DNA of 64,000 bases from Bacteroides sp. OF04-15BH. Its GTDB lineage: Bacteria > Bacteroidota > Bacteroidia > Bacteroidales > Bacteroidaceae. The position numbers and the translations under genes are program-made. Under the pieces are notes generated by a model. That model saw only the letters and a list, made by a program, of their open reading frames with translations. It made no database searches and was not told where the DNA came from. The DNA lies in the NCBI RefSeq assembly GCF_003477995.1, contig NZ_QUEM01000011.1, forward strand, positions 39,578 through 103,577, read 5' to 3'. Shown here one piece after another: positions 9,629-18,811 of the stretch. Position 1 is the first letter of the stretch; every line of letters begins with the position of its first letter.

Positions 9629-10543
9629 ATGGAAAAATTCGAAGTCAATATTCTGGGTTGCGGTTCTGCATTGCCTACGATGCGCCACTATCCCTCGGCA
9701 CAGGTGGTGAATGTGCGCGACAAGCTCTTCATGATAGATTGCGGCGAAGGAGCCCAGTTGCAACTGCGCCGCTCGCGTCTGAAGTTCTCGCGCCTGAACC
9801 ATATCTTTATTTCGCATCTGCACGGCGACCACTGTTTCGGTCTGATCGGTCTGATTTCCACTTTCGGGCTGCTGGGGCGTACCGAAACGCTGCACATTTA
9901 TGCGCCGGCACCGCTGGAATCCCTGCTGCGCCCGCAACTGGATTTCTTCTGTCAGGGAATGCCTTATGAGGTAGAGGTTCACGAACTTTCTGTCGAGACT
10001 TACTCTTTGGTCTACGAAGACCGTTCGGTCGAGGTCTATGCCTTTCCGTTGCGCCACCGGGTGCCCTGTATGGGCTTCTGCTTCCGCGAGAAACCCGTGT
10101 TGCCGCATATCATTCGCGAGAAAATAGATTTCTATAAGGTGCCCGACTATGCCATTGCGCGCATCAAGCAGGGAGCCGATTGGGTGCTCGAGGACGGAAC
10201 TGTGGTGCCCAATGCCCATTTTGTGCGTCCCGCGCAGCCGCCGCGCAGCTATGCCTACTGCTCGGACACCACTTATCTGCCCGAAATCGTTCCTTTCCTC
10301 AGAGGGGTGGACCTGCTTTATCACGAGGCCACTTTTGCAGAATGCGACAAGCGCCGCGCCCGCGAAACCTGCCACAGTACGGCCCGTCAGGCAGCCGAAA
10401 TGGCGCGGATGATCCGAGCCCGCCGGCTGTGCATCGGTCACTTCTCGGCCCGTTACGACGATGAGGAGCTGCTGCTCCAGGAGGCGCAGACCATCTTCCC
10501 CGATACGGTGCTGGCCCGTGAGAATCTCAATCTGCAGATTTGA
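9629..10543 (+). CDS. rnz: Ribonuclease Z (tRNA 3' endonuclease)
   Basis: 304 residues, metallo-beta-lactamase fold; cleaves the 3' trailer of tRNA precursors. The zinc motif HLHGDHCFG is at about 63-71, with further ligands in HRVPCMGF, the SDTTY block and the C-terminal GHFSARY. Length fits RNase Z. Its role is apt here because at least one tRNA in the window (second tRNA-His) does not encode CCA. It starts just after the rpsA terminator; I see no clear promoter box in the short gap, so readthrough from rpsA is possible. Confidence 0.95.
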   Translation: MEKFEVNILGCGSALPTMRHYPSAQVVNVRDKLFMIDCGEGAQLQLRRSRLKFSRLNHIFISHLHGDHCFGLIGLISTFGLLGRTETLHIYAPAPLESLLRPQLDFFCQGMPYEVEVHELSVETYSLVYEDRSVEVYAFPLRHRVPCMGFCFREKPVLPHIIREKIDFYKVPDYAIARIKQGADWVLEDGTVVPNAHFVRPAQPPRSYAYCSDTTYLPEIVPFLRGVDLLYHEATFAECDKRRARETCHSTARQAAEMARMIRARRLCIGHFSARYDDEELLLQEAQTIFPDTVLARENLNLQI

Positions 10544-10558
10544 TTTTTGTGCATATTG

Positions 10559-10590
10559 TTTGCTCCTTCAAAGAAAATACTTTATATTTG
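10559..10590 (+). promoter_or_regulatory. Full sigma-ABfr-type promoter
   Basis: TTTG at 10559-10562, a 20-bp spacer, then TATATTTG at 10583-10590. It lies 28 bases before the next ATG. Confidence 0.8.
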
Positions 10591-10617
10591 TGACATTGAG
10601 AAAGGAAGTCAGGATTT

Positions 10618-10929
10618 ATGAAGAAGAAATACATTACACTTATATTGTTACTCACTTTGTTTTTGCCGGCTGTGACACCCGCCTATGCTTTTGCTGATAT
10701 GCCTTCTGTGGGAATGATGGACGAACTGGCTCCATCCATTACCGTGCGTGGTAACCAACTTACGGTGCAGCATGCCGAGGGCATGGTGTTGGAAATCTAT
10801 AACCTGGCCGGTCTGAAAGTGGGTTCGTTCAAGGTAGAGAGTTCGGAGCAGAGCATCAGCACTTCTCTGCCTAAGGGATGTTATATCCTGAAACTGGGAA
10901 AACTGGTACGTAAAATCTCTATCGGATAA
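10618..10929 (+). CDS. Small secreted protein consisting mainly of a secretion-tail-like domain
   Basis: 103 residues. A signal peptide (about 1-26, ending AYAFA) is followed by a short linker and a beta-rich segment from about 41 to the end: SITVRGNQLTVQHAEG, EIYNLAGLKVGSF, LPKGCYILKLGKLVRKISIG. This is the pattern of the Por/T9SS-like C-terminal sorting domain or related beta-sandwich tails found at the end of large secreted Bacteroidota proteins, but here nothing precedes it. It has its own strong promoter, and the next lipoprotein gene starts 9 bases after its stop. Function unknown. Confidence 0.7.
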   Translation: MKKKYITLILLLTLFLPAVTPAYAFADMPSVGMMDELAPSITVRGNQLTVQHAEGMVLEIYNLAGLKVGSFKVESSEQSISTSLPKGCYILKLGKLVRKISIG

Positions 10930-10938
10930 TCTCATGTG

Positions 10939-12468
10939 ATGAAACTCGGAAAATGCCGTTCTTTATTTCTTGCTCTTAGTTGCGCCTTTATGTATTCCTG
11001 CGGACAGGAAGAGGTAGAGGTGCACCGACAGGTGTCTGTTGATGACTTCGGGCAGTGGAATACGGATTCCTGCTCGCTGTATAGCGGAAAAATCAGAACG
11101 GAGATTGAAGAGCTGATTCATGACAAACCGGCAACCTTGTATGCCGATGCCTTTCTCAACCGTTACTATCTGGAGAAAGGTTCCTTTCTCTGGATTACCC
11201 GTAATGGGGTAGACTCTCGGGCAGACAGTCTTTTGGCCTTGTGTTCCGATGCCAAAAGATGGGGTATGCCCTCAGCACTTTTCCAGACCCAACCGATACA
11301 AAAGGATCTGGAGCGTGTGCGTGCGCTGGATTTTGCTTCCTCTCAGGAAATCAGTGCCACATACGGTCGTCTGGAATACCGGCTCACACAACTTTATCTG
11401 CGCTTGCTCTGCGGACTGCGGTTTGGTCTGCTGGAGCCTTCGCGTGTGTTCAATCGTCTGGATGTGGCCGACACCACGCCTCAGGTGGTCTATACCCGTC
11501 TTTATGACATACCGACCGAGCGCGCCAATCAGGCCTATATCCGGCGGGCGCTGAACAACCTGAGTCATATTTCTTTTGTGGACAGCATACGGGCCAGTGA
11601 GCCCGCCACTCCGGCTTATCTGCGGATGCTGGCGCTGTATCTCTCCCCCGAATCCGAGTCTTACGGCCGCTATAAGGTGCTGGCCAACCTGGAGCGTCTG
11701 CGCTGGCGGCGCACGCAACCCGACAAGCGTTATGTGTGGGTCAATATGGCTTCGCAGGAACTTATTGCCTGTGACGAGGCTGCCGGACGGAGCCTTGAAA
11801 TGAAAATCTGCGGCGGCTCGCTGAAGCATAAAACCCCCTTGCTGCACTCCCGGATAGACTATATGCAGATAGATCCCTATTGGGTGATTCCTTTCAGCAT
11901 CATCAAAAATGAGATTGCCGTGCGGCATGTGGGCGATTTGGGATATTATGAGCGCAACCGGATCAAGATTATCGAGAAGGGCAGCGGGGAAGAAGTTGAC
12001 CCTGCCGACGTGAGTGCGTCCATGCTGCTTTCGGGCAATTACATGCTCCGTCAGGAAAGAGGCGAAGGGAACTCGCTGGGGCGCATGATATTCCGCTTTA
12101 CGAACAATTTCGCCGTCTTTCTTCACGACACGAACAACAAGGGGGCTTTTGCCCGCAGCAATCGGGCCATCAGTCACGGATGTATCCGTCTGGAGAAACC
12201 TTTGGAGCTGGCTTCGTTCCTGATAGACGATGACGAAACGATGGATAAGGTGCGCCTCTCGCTCGACCTGCCGCCGACAACCGACAAGGGAAGGCGCTGG
12301 CAGCAGTCCGACAATTTTAAACCGATGAGCTATTACCGCTTTTCTGCGCCATATCCTCTGTTCATCACCTACCAGACGCTGTATTTTGATGCGTCGGGAA
12401 AGCTGCGCTCCTGCGGCGACCCTTATGGTTACGACCGTATTATCATAGAGAAACTAAAAAACATATAA
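10939..12468 (+). CDS. L,D-transpeptidase (YkuD) lipoprotein
   Basis: 509 residues with a lipoprotein signal (lipobox MYSC, Cys near 21). An N-terminal helical region (about 40-250) resembles the scaffold domain of LdtD/YcbB-type enzymes. The YkuD catalytic domain follows, with YVWVNMASQEL at its start and the nucleophile motif SHGCIRL (His413, Cys415). It would form 3-3 peptidoglycan cross-links or attach proteins to the wall in the periplasm. ATG at 10939 is the first usable start (10936 GTG is an alternative). It directly follows the small secreted protein and precedes the ECF sigma gene by 26 bases, which suggests a shared envelope theme. Confidence 0.88.
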   Translation: MKLGKCRSLFLALSCAFMYSCGQEEVEVHRQVSVDDFGQWNTDSCSLYSGKIRTEIEELIHDKPATLYADAFLNRYYLEKGSFLWITRNGVDSRADSLLALCSDAKRWGMPSALFQTQPIQKDLERVRALDFASSQEISATYGRLEYRLTQLYLRLLCGLRFGLLEPSRVFNRLDVADTTPQVVYTRLYDIPTERANQAYIRRALNNLSHISFVDSIRASEPATPAYLRMLALYLSPESESYGRYKVLANLERLRWRRTQPDKRYVWVNMASQELIACDEAAGRSLEMKICGGSLKHKTPLLHSRIDYMQIDPYWVIPFSIIKNEIAVRHVGDLGYYERNRIKIIEKGSGEEVDPADVSASMLLSGNYMLRQERGEGNSLGRMIFRFTNNFAVFLHDTNNKGAFARSNRAISHGCIRLEKPLELASFLIDDDETMDKVRLSLDLPPTTDKGRRWQQSDNFKPMSYYRFSAPYPLFITYQTLYFDASGKLRSCGDPYGYDRIIIEKLKNI

Positions 12469-12494
12469 AGACAAGCATACACTGTGCCTAGGCA

Positions 12495-13040
12495 ATGAAT
12501 ATGACAATCAATGAGGAAGAACTGGTGAGGCAGTTGCAGGACAAATCCATGCAGCGTGCCGCTTTTGCCCGTATGGTGTCGGTATACAGCGAACCTATCT
12601 ATTGGCAGATTCGCCGGATTGTACTGTCGCACGATGATGCAAATGATCTTTTGCAGAACACGTTTATCAAGGCGTGGACCAATCTGGAATCCTTTCGCGG
12701 CGATTCCAAAATTTCCACCTGGCTTTATCGCATCGCCATCAATGAGGCGCTGAATTTTGTGCAGAAGCAGAAAAATCATTTTAGTCTGGATGAAGACTCC
12801 AGTGTGGTTGACTTCCTGATGAGCGATGAGTTTTTTGACGGAGACGAGTTGCAGGCCCAGTTGCAGGAAGTCATAGCCCGTCTGCCGGAGAAACAGCGCC
12901 TGGTGTTTCAGATGAAATACTTTCAGGACATGAAGTATGAAGAAATCAGCGAGATTCTCGGCACGACTGTCGGGGCGCTGAAGGCCACATATCATCACGC
13001 AGTCAAAAAGATAGCAGAATTTTTTCAAGAAGAAGATTAA
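12495..13040 (+). CDS. ECF-type RNA polymerase sigma factor
   Basis: 181 residues. Sigma region 2 is seen in DANDLLQNTFIKAWTNL and FRGDSKISTWLYRIAINEA (about 54-95), and region 4 in LPEKQRLVFQMKYFQDMKYEEISEILG with a helix-turn-helix ending in GALKATYHHAVKK. No extra domains. It is followed by a membrane protein with anti-sigma features and a Spy-like periplasmic protein, the usual layout of an envelope-stress ECF module. A candidate target promoter for this sigma factor (13037-13065) begins at its last codons and recurs at 55521. Confidence 0.93.
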   Translation: MNMTINEEELVRQLQDKSMQRAAFARMVSVYSEPIYWQIRRIVLSHDDANDLLQNTFIKAWTNLESFRGDSKISTWLYRIAINEALNFVQKQKNHFSLDEDSSVVDFLMSDEFFDGDELQAQLQEVIARLPEKQRLVFQMKYFQDMKYEEISEILGTTVGALKATYHHAVKKIAEFFQEED

Positions 13041-13065
13041 ACCTTTTCGTCTTTGTATTGTCTTA
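13037..13065 (+). promoter_or_regulatory. Candidate ECF sigma promoter, copy 1
   Basis: 29-bp element with TTAAACCTTTTC, then TCTTTGT and TGTCTTA. It matches the element at 55521-55549 at 26 of 29 positions. AACC and the GTC of TGTCTTA are 16 bp apart, as in ECF promoters (AAC ... CGTC type). It lies 25 bases before the anti-sigma ATG and overlaps the sigma stop codon. Confidence 0.75.
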
Positions 13066-13089
13066 TAGGTGTACAAAGTAGGAGTCATT

Positions 13090-13473
13090 ATGAGAGAAGA
13101 AGATATTATTCGTAGAAAGTTTGGCAACAAAGAACCATTCACCGTGCCGGAGAACTATTTCGCAGACTTTGCGGAGCGGCTGATGAATGAATTGCCGGAA
13201 AAGAATGCTCCGGTAGTGCACACGCCGACTGCCAAGGTGCGCCATTTGCGCTACTGGCTGGCTACAGCGGCGGTGCTCTGTTCTGTGGCCGTGACCGGTG
13301 CCTGGATTTATCTGAAGCAGGCTTCCGCTTCAAAAACTCCGGTTGCCTCTGTGGCTGTGGAGCGCGAAATCAATGTTTCTTCGGAAACTGAGTCGCTCTA
13401 TATGGAGGACATGCTGGACTATGCTTTGGTTGATAATAGTGAGATTGCCATGTATCTCACAGGTTCAAATTAA
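13090..13473 (+). CDS. Putative anti-sigma factor, single-pass membrane protein
   Basis: 127 residues. The N-terminal cytoplasmic part (about 1-50) has FTVPENYFADFAERLMNELPEK, followed by one membrane segment (about 56-74, RYWLATAAVLCSVAVTGAW) and a periplasmic tail ending DYALVDNSEIAMYLTGSN. The tail and the VPENYF motif recur in Bacteroidota proteins encoded next to ECF sigma factors. It probably holds the sigma factor at the membrane. ATG at 13090 is preferred over GTG at 13069, which would put the start almost on the candidate promoter. Confidence 0.7.
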   Translation: MREEDIIRRKFGNKEPFTVPENYFADFAERLMNELPEKNAPVVHTPTAKVRHLRYWLATAAVLCSVAVTGAWIYLKQASASKTPVASVAVEREINVSSETESLYMEDMLDYALVDNSEIAMYLTGSN

Positions 13474-13491
13474 TTTATGAGTTTTATTGTT

Positions 13492-13974
13492 ATGAAAAAA
13501 CAATTGTTACTGATTGTTCTGCTGGCCTTTGGATGGCTGACCGAACTTTCGGCTCAGCAGAACGGGCCACACAACTTTTCTCCGCAAAAATTCCGTGAGG
13601 AAATGGAGGATTATATTATTCTCAGTACCGGTATGACGGCACTCGACGCCAAGAACTTCTTTCCGTTATATCATGAGTTGCATGACAAACAGCGGAAAAT
13701 CAATAAGGAAATCATGAAGCTCAAGCGCATACACAAAAATGAAAATCCTACGGAAAAGGAGTGCAAGGAGTGCGTGGAGCGGATTATGGAACTGAAAGTG
13801 GAGTCTGCCGAGTTGGAACAGGCTTACTTTAAGAAGATGTGCAAGGTGGTGTCTCCGAAGAAGGTACACGCCGTGATGATTGCCGAAGACAAGTTCCATC
13901 GCCGGATGTTGCAGAACATTCCCAGTAACAAGAGATTTATTAAGCTGATACCTTCGCAAGGTCCGAAGAAATAA
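13492..13974 (+). CDS. Spy/CpxP-like periplasmic protein
   Basis: 160 residues with a signal peptide (cut after LSAQ, about residue 20). The mature part is helical and charged, with FSPQKFREEMEDYIILSTGMTALDAKNFFPLYHELHDKQRKINKEIMKLKR and a later helical hairpin, like the Spy/CpxP LTxxQ family of periplasmic chaperones. Its partner in the window is the protein at 55641. ATG at 13492 gives a clean signal peptide; 13477 is an alternative. Last gene of the ECF module. Confidence 0.7.
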   Translation: MKKQLLLIVLLAFGWLTELSAQQNGPHNFSPQKFREEMEDYIILSTGMTALDAKNFFPLYHELHDKQRKINKEIMKLKRIHKNENPTEKECKECVERIMELKVESAELEQAYFKKMCKVVSPKKVHAVMIAEDKFHRRMLQNIPSNKRFIKLIPSQGPKK

Positions 13975-14060
13975 AAAAAGGGGCGCTTCTCAGCGTCCCT
14001 TTATTTCGTTTTTAGGTATTAGTTTTGTCTTAAGGTAAAAAGATTGTTTTCAGGATAACG
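13973..14060 (-). ncRNA. Candidate small RNA with its own promoter and terminator
   Basis: On the minus strand a TTTG box (14092-14095), a 20-bp spacer and TACCTTTG (14064-14071) predict a start near 14058. No reading frame follows. About 60 bases downstream is a stem GGGACGCT / AGCGCCCC (13999-13992, 13987-13980) ending in seven T. The predicted RNA is about 85 nt, A/C-rich in its middle and unstructured except for the terminator. It is convergent to the Spy-like gene and overlaps the 3' end of that transcript. I cannot name a known RNA family. Confidence 0.6.
13980..13999. terminator. Shared terminator, Spy-like gene (+) / small RNA (-)
   Basis: Eight-pair stem GGGGCGCT / AGCGTCCC with a four-base loop. 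It has a seven-base A run on the left (strong T tail for minus-strand transcripts) and TTTATTT on the right. Confidence 0.85.
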
Positions 14061-14163
14061 ATGCAAAGGTAATTGTATTTTTCTAACATTACAAATATAT
14101 TTTTATGTTATAAAACATGTTTGTGTTTTATTCTGTAAAAACACCTGAAATGCCTTTAACAAT

Positions 14164-15021
14164 CTACTTACCGATATAGTATTTCAATAGGCCGTCCATT
14201 GGGTCCTGGATCACGGTTCCCAGTTGGAAGCCTCTTTGCTGGAGACATTCTTTCAGTTCTTCCTGAAAATAGAAGGCAATGCTTCCGATAAAGGAAACCT
14301 GTGTGCTTTGCGGCCGGTATGCTTCCAGATTATAGAATATGAAATCGTCGAAGGCGTTGCAGAGCAGCGCATGTATTTCTTTTTCATCTTTGTGCCGATG
14401 CAGGAAAGGAGTGAGCGAGGCCAGAAAACGGTTGGCCATAGGAGCACGGTAGGTACGCTCGATGACGGTGCCCATATCCAGTCCGTATTCTTCCTGAAAG
14501 GCTTGCCGAATGGGTGCCGGCAACTTTCCCTTGAACAAAGCCCGCAGCAGTATTTTTCCCAAATAGGCTCCGCTGCCTTCGTCTCCTAAGATATAGCCCA
14601 GTGCCGGAGTCTGTGCGGCTATCTTTTTGCCGTCGTACAGACAGGAGTTGGCTCCGGTTCCCAGAATGCAGGCAATTCCTGTGCTTTGCTGAAACAGGCT
14701 GCGGGCAGCTCCCAGCATGTCGCTGTATACCTCTATGGTCTTTGTTCCGAAACACGCTTGCAGGATTTCGGCCATAAAGCTTTTTCGGGCTTCTGTGCAG
14801 CCGGCACCGTAAAAGAAAATCTTTTCCGGTTTTGAGGTCGAGAAGATATTTTCTTGCTTCTGAAGGGCCGGAAACAGTTCCTGATGGATGATGTTCAGAA
14901 TGACTTCGCGGTCTTGTGTCGAAGGGTTGATTCCCGTGGTGGTGATGCGTATCTGTCTGTCGGTTTCCAGGGCAAAGCACCAGGTACATTTGCTGGAACC
15001 GCTGTCTGTAATCAGTATCAT
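14164..15021 (-). CDS. BadF/BadG/BcrA-type sugar kinase (GlcNAc/MurNAc kinase-like)
   Basis: 285 residues in the ASKHA ATPase superfamily. The phosphate-1 loop is ITDSGSSKCTWCF at the N-terminus, YGAGC is near 75, ACILGTGANSCLYDGKK near 125, and GYILGDEGSGAYLGK (the family's hallmark glycine block) near 150. Such proteins phosphorylate N-acetylglucosamine or N-acetylmuramic acid, including MurK of amino-sugar recycling in Bacteroidota. No murQ or nag genes are adjacent, so the substrate is open. Start is set at the ATG at 15021; the longer frame would reach into the upstream region. Confidence 0.8.
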   Translation of the reverse strand: MILITDSGSSKCTWCFALETDRQIRITTTGINPSTQDREVILNIIHQELFPALQKQENIFSTSKPEKIFFYGAGCTEARKSFMAEILQACFGTKTIEVYSDMLGAARSLFQQSTGIACILGTGANSCLYDGKKIAAQTPALGYILGDEGSGAYLGKILLRALFKGKLPAPIRQAFQEEYGLDMGTVIERTYRAPMANRFLASLTPFLHRHKDEKEIHALLCNAFDDFIFYNLEAYRPQSTQVSFIGSIAFYFQEELKECLQQRGFQLGTVIQDPMDGLLKYYIGK

Positions 15022-15175
15022 AATCTTTTTGTTTTTTGGCATTTCGTGCAAAAATAGTAAAAAAGCCTTTTTCGCGGCAGCTTTTCCGGAGATATTGTTG
15101 GGGCTGTCTCTGATCCTTCAGAATTTGCTTTGAAGCAAGAAAAGAGGTCTTCCGCAGATTTATCCCGTCATATTC

Positions 15176-15207
15176 TGTGGTAGTTTACCCGATTTTGTGT
15201 AAATTTG
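15176..15207 (+). promoter_or_regulatory. valS promoter
   Basis: TGTG at 15176-15179 (one mismatch to TTTG), 20-bp spacer, TAAATTTG at 15200-15207, 34 bases before the valS ATG. Confidence 0.7.
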
Positions 15208-15241
15208 CAACATAATATGAATAGATAAACAACAAATTTAT

Positions 15242-17887
15242 ATGGAATTAGCAAGTAAGTACAATCCTGCAGATGTAGAGGAAAAATGGTATCAGTATTG
15301 GCTTGACAACAAGTTGTTCAGCTCTAAGCCCGATGGCCGCGAGCCATATACCGTGGTAATCCCACCGCCAAACGTAACCGGTGTGTTGCACATGGGACAC
15401 GTTCTGAACAATACCATTCAAGATATTCTGGTGCGCCGCGCCCGTATGGAAGGCAAGAATGCCTGCTGGGTGCCGGGTACCGACCACGCTTCTATTGCCA
15501 CTGAGGCCAAGGTAGTGAACCGTCTGGCCGCACAGGGCATCAAGAAGACTGACCTGACCCGTGAGGAGTTTCTGAAGCATGCCTGGGCATGGACTGAGGA
15601 GCACGGAGGTATCATTCTGAAGCAGTTGCGCAAGTTGGGTGCCAGCTGTGACTGGGACCGCACCGGCTTTACGATGGATGAAATCCGCAGCAAGAGCGTC
15701 ATCAAGGTGTTCTGCGACCTGTATAACAAGGGACTCATCTACCGCGGTGTGCGCATGGTGAACTGGGACCCGAAGGCACTGACTGCCCTTTCTGATGAGG
15801 AGGTAATCTATAAGGAAGAGAACAGCAAGCTGTATTATCTGAGATATATGGTGGCCGACGAGAACGGTCAGCCGGATGGAAGCGGACGTTATGCTGTGGT
15901 AGCTACCACACGTCCTGAAACCATCATGGGTGATACTGCGATGTGCATCAATCCGGAAGACCCGAAGAACACTTGGTTGAAGGGCAAACGTGTGATTGTT
16001 CCTCTGGTGGGTCGTTGCATTCCGGTCATCGAGGATACTTATGTGGATATCGAGTTCGGTACCGGATGTCTGAAGGTAACTCCGGCACACGATATCAACG
16101 ACCACATGCTCGGTGAGAAATACAATCTGGAAACTATTGATATCTTCAACGACAACGGTACTATCAGCGAGGCTGCCGGTATGTACGTGGGCATGGACCG
16201 CTTCGATGTGCGCAAGCAGATTGCCATCGATCTGGAGAAGGCCGGTCTGTTGGAGAAGATCGAGGACTATAATAATAAGGTAGGTTTCTCTGAGCGTACC
16301 AATGTGCCTATCGAGCCGAAGCTGTCTATGCAGTGGTTCCTCAAGATGGAGCACCTGGCCAAGATCGCTCTGGGACCGGTGATGAATGATGAGATCAAAT
16401 TCTATCCGGCCAAATACAAGAACACTTACAAGCACTGGATGGAGAACATCAAGGACTGGTGTATCAGCCGTCAGTTATGGTGGGGACACCGCATTCCGGC
16501 TTACTTCCTGCCGCAGGGCGGTTTCGTGGTAGCTGAGACTCCGGAGCAGGCTTTGGAACTGGCTAAGGAGAAGACCGGCAACGCCGAGCTGACTCTGGCC
16601 GATCTGCGTCAGGATGAGGACGCGCTCGACACCTGGTTCTCTTCTTGGTTGTGGCCTATTTCTCTGTTCGACGGTATCAACAACCCGGGCAACGAGGAAA
16701 TCAGCTACTATTATCCAACTGCCGACCTCGTAACCGGTCCGGATATTATCTTCTTCTGGGTAGCCCGAATGATTATGGCGGGTTATGAGTACGAAGGCAA
16801 GATGCCGTTTAAGAATGTTTACTTCACCGGTATCGTGCGCGATAAGTTGGGACGCAAGATGAGTAAGTCACTGGGTAACAGTCCTGATCCGCTGGATTTG
16901 ATTGAGCGCTTCGGTGCCGACGGTGTGCGTATGGGTATGATGCTTTCTGCACCGGCCGGTAACGATATCCTCTTCGACGAGGCACTGTGCGAGCAGGGAC
17001 GTAACTTCAACAACAAGATTTGGAATGCCTTCCGCCTGGTACAGGGTTGGAATACTGCTGCTGTGGAACAGCCGGAGAGCGCGAAGATTGCTGTGGAGTG
17101 GTTCGACGCCATGTTGAAAAAGACTGCTGCCGAGGTGGCCGATCTGTTCAAGAAATATCGTCTGAGCGAGGCTCTGATGGTGGTTTACAAACTTTTCTGG
17201 GACGAGTTCTCAAGCTGGTATCTGGAAATGATCAAGCCGGCATACGGCGAGCCGATCGACGAGCAGACTTATGCCAAGACCCTGTCCTTCTTCAACTCAC
17301 TGCTCAAGTTGCTGCATCCGTTCATGCCATTCATCACTGAGGAGTTGTGGCAGCACCTGTACGACCGCAAGGCCGGTGAGAGCATCATGGTAGATGTTCT
17401 TGACTTTGCTGCACCGACAGAGCAGGATGAGGCTCTGGTGGCCGCTATTGAGCAGGCTAAGGAAATCGTAGCCGGTGTGCGTACTGTGCGCAACCAGAAG
17501 AACATCTCTCCGAAGGAATTGCTCGCCCTTGAGGTGGTAGGCAGCAATCCGGTTGCCGCTCTGAACAGCGTCATCATGAAGATGGCCAACTTGAAGAGCA
17601 TCGACACCGTAGAGCAGAAGGGTAGCGGAGCCGCTTCGTTTATGGTAGGTACTACCGAGTATGCCGTAATCTTGGGCGACCTGATCGATGTGGAGGCTGA
17701 AAAGGCGAAGCTCGAAGCTGAGCTGAAGTATCTGCAGGGCTTCCTGACAGGAGTACAGAAGAAGCTGTCGAACGAGAAGTTCGTGGCCAATGCTCCTCAG
17801 ACTGTTGTGGAGATGGAGCGCAAGAAACAGGCCGATGCCGAGAGTAAGATTGCTTCGATCAAGGAGAGTCTGGCTCAGTTGGGATAA
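15242..17887 (+). CDS. valS: Valyl-tRNA synthetase
   Basis: 881-residue class I synthetase that charges tRNA-Val. The HIGH signature appears as HMGH in [17 protein letters not shown] (about 43-59), KMSKS at 538-542, and the editing domain block with [12 protein letters not shown] and ALRTPAHD-like [10 protein letters not shown] lies between. The C-terminal anticodon-binding domain ends with the ValRS coiled-coil arm (about 815-880, rich in Lys/Glu). Length is normal. It is followed by a terminator and mazG. Confidence 0.98.
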   Translation: MELASKYNPADVEEKWYQYWLDNKLFSSKPDGREPYTVVIPPPNVTGVLHMGHVLNNTIQDILVRRARMEGKNACWVPGTDHASIATEAKVVNRLAAQGIKKTDLTREEFLKHAWAWTEEHGGIILKQLRKLGASCDWDRTGFTMDEIRSKSVIKVFCDLYNKGLIYRGVRMVNWDPKALTALSDEEVIYKEENSKLYYLRYMVADENGQPDGSGRYAVVATTRPETIMGDTAMCINPEDPKNTWLKGKRVIVPLVGRCIPVIEDTYVDIEFGTGCLKVTPAHDINDHMLGEKYNLETIDIFNDNGTISEAAGMYVGMDRFDVRKQIAIDLEKAGLLEKIEDYNNKVGFSERTNVPIEPKLSMQWFLKMEHLAKIALGPVMNDEIKFYPAKYKNTYKHWMENIKDWCISRQLWWGHRIPAYFLPQGGFVVAETPEQALELAKEKTGNAELTLADLRQDEDALDTWFSSWLWPISLFDGINNPGNEEISYYYPTADLVTGPDIIFFWVARMIMAGYEYEGKMPFKNVYFTGIVRDKLGRKMSKSLGNSPDPLDLIERFGADGVRMGMMLSAPAGNDILFDEALCEQGRNFNNKIWNAFRLVQGWNTAAVEQPESAKIAVEWFDAMLKKTAAEVADLFKKYRLSEALMVVYKLFWDEFSSWYLEMIKPAYGEPIDEQTYAKTLSFFNSLLKLLHPFMPFITEELWQHLYDRKAGESIMVDVLDFAAPTEQDEALVAAIEQAKEIVAGVRTVRNQKNISPKELLALEVVGSNPVAALNSVIMKMANLKSIDTVEQKGSGAASFMVGTTEYAVILGDLIDVEAEKAKLEAELKYLQGFLTGVQKKLSNEKFVANAPQTVVEMERKKQADAESKIASIKESLAQLG

Positions 17888-17913
17888 TACTTTATAGCAA
17901 GAAAATACGGACA

Positions 17914-17951
17914 ATCACGGCAGGGGCTTGTTTCCCTGTCGTGATTTTTTA
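17914..17951 (+). terminator. Intrinsic terminator after valS
   Basis: 12-bp stem ATCACGGCAGGG / CCCTGTCGTGAT (17914-17925, 17934-17945; one G-T pair) followed by six T. Confidence 0.88.
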
Positions 17952-17973
17952 ATAAACGGTAAAACAGATAATC

Positions 17974-18765
17974 ATGCATACAAGAGAAGAACAAATGGCG
18001 GCATTCGGGCGCTTTCTGGATGTGCTCGACACGCTGCGCGAACAGTGCCCGTGGGACAAGAAGCAGACCAACGAAAGCCTGCGTCCCAACACGATAGAAG
18101 AAACCTTTGAACTGTGTGATGCCCTGATGAAGGACGACACGAAGGACATCTGTAAGGAGTTGGGCGATGTGCTCCTCCATGTGGCCTTCTATGCCCGCAT
18201 AGCCAGTGAGAAGGAACAGTTCGACATAGCCGATGTGTGCGACCGTCTGGTAGAGAAACTCAAGTTCCGCCATCCGCATATTTACGGCGACGTGCAGGCA
18301 CAGACGGCCGATGAGGTGAGCCGCAACTGGGAACAGATCAAGCAGAAGGAGAAGGACGGAAACAAGACCGTGCTTTCCGGAGTGCCCAACGCGCTGCCTT
18401 CGCTCATCAAGGCTTACCGCATTCAGGACAAGGCACGCAATGTAGGCTTCGACTGGCAGGAGCGTACTGATGTTTGGGACAAGGTTCGCGAAGAACTGGG
18501 AGAACTTCAGGTGGAGCTGGAGAAGGAAGACAAGGAAAAGTCAACCGAAGAGTTCGGCGATTTCCTGTTCAGCTTGATCAATGCGGCCCGCCTGTATCAC
18601 ATAAATCCCGACAATGCGCTGGAGCATACCAATCAGAAGTTTATCCGTCGCTTCAATTATCTGGAGCAGAAAGTCAAGGAGAGTGGTAAGGATTTCAAAG
18701 ACCTTACTCTGGAGCAGATGGATGCTTATTGGAACGAGGCTAAGGCTTTGGAGCGCCAGGGTTGA
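17974..18765 (+). CDS. mazG: Nucleoside triphosphate pyrophosphohydrolase MazG
   Basis: 263 residues, two all-alpha NTP-PPase repeats. The first contains CPWDKKQTNESLRPNTIEETFELCDAL (about 28-55) and ELGDVLLHVAFYARIASEK; the second has KVREELGELQVELEKEDKEKSTEEFGDFLFSLINAARL. The paired E-x-x-E and E-x-x-D metal-binding sites are intact in both. It hydrolyses (d)NTPs to monophosphates for nucleotide pool sanitising and, in some bacteria, limits (p)ppGpp. 22 bases after the valS terminator, with its own terminator. Confidence 0.93.
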   Translation: MHTREEQMAAFGRFLDVLDTLREQCPWDKKQTNESLRPNTIEETFELCDALMKDDTKDICKELGDVLLHVAFYARIASEKEQFDIADVCDRLVEKLKFRHPHIYGDVQAQTADEVSRNWEQIKQKEKDGNKTVLSGVPNALPSLIKAYRIQDKARNVGFDWQERTDVWDKVREELGELQVELEKEDKEKSTEEFGDFLFSLINAARLYHINPDNALEHTNQKFIRRFNYLEQKVKESGKDFKDLTLEQMDAYWNEAKALERQG

Positions 18766-18770
18766 TTTTC

Positions 18771-18811
18771 AGGTTCTGATGACCGGAGCAGGTTGTCAGA
18801 ACCTTTTTTTA
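18771..18811 (+). terminator. Intrinsic terminator after mazG
   Basis: AGGTTCTGA / TCAGAACCT stem (18771-18779, 18796-18804) followed by seven T. Confidence 0.88.
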
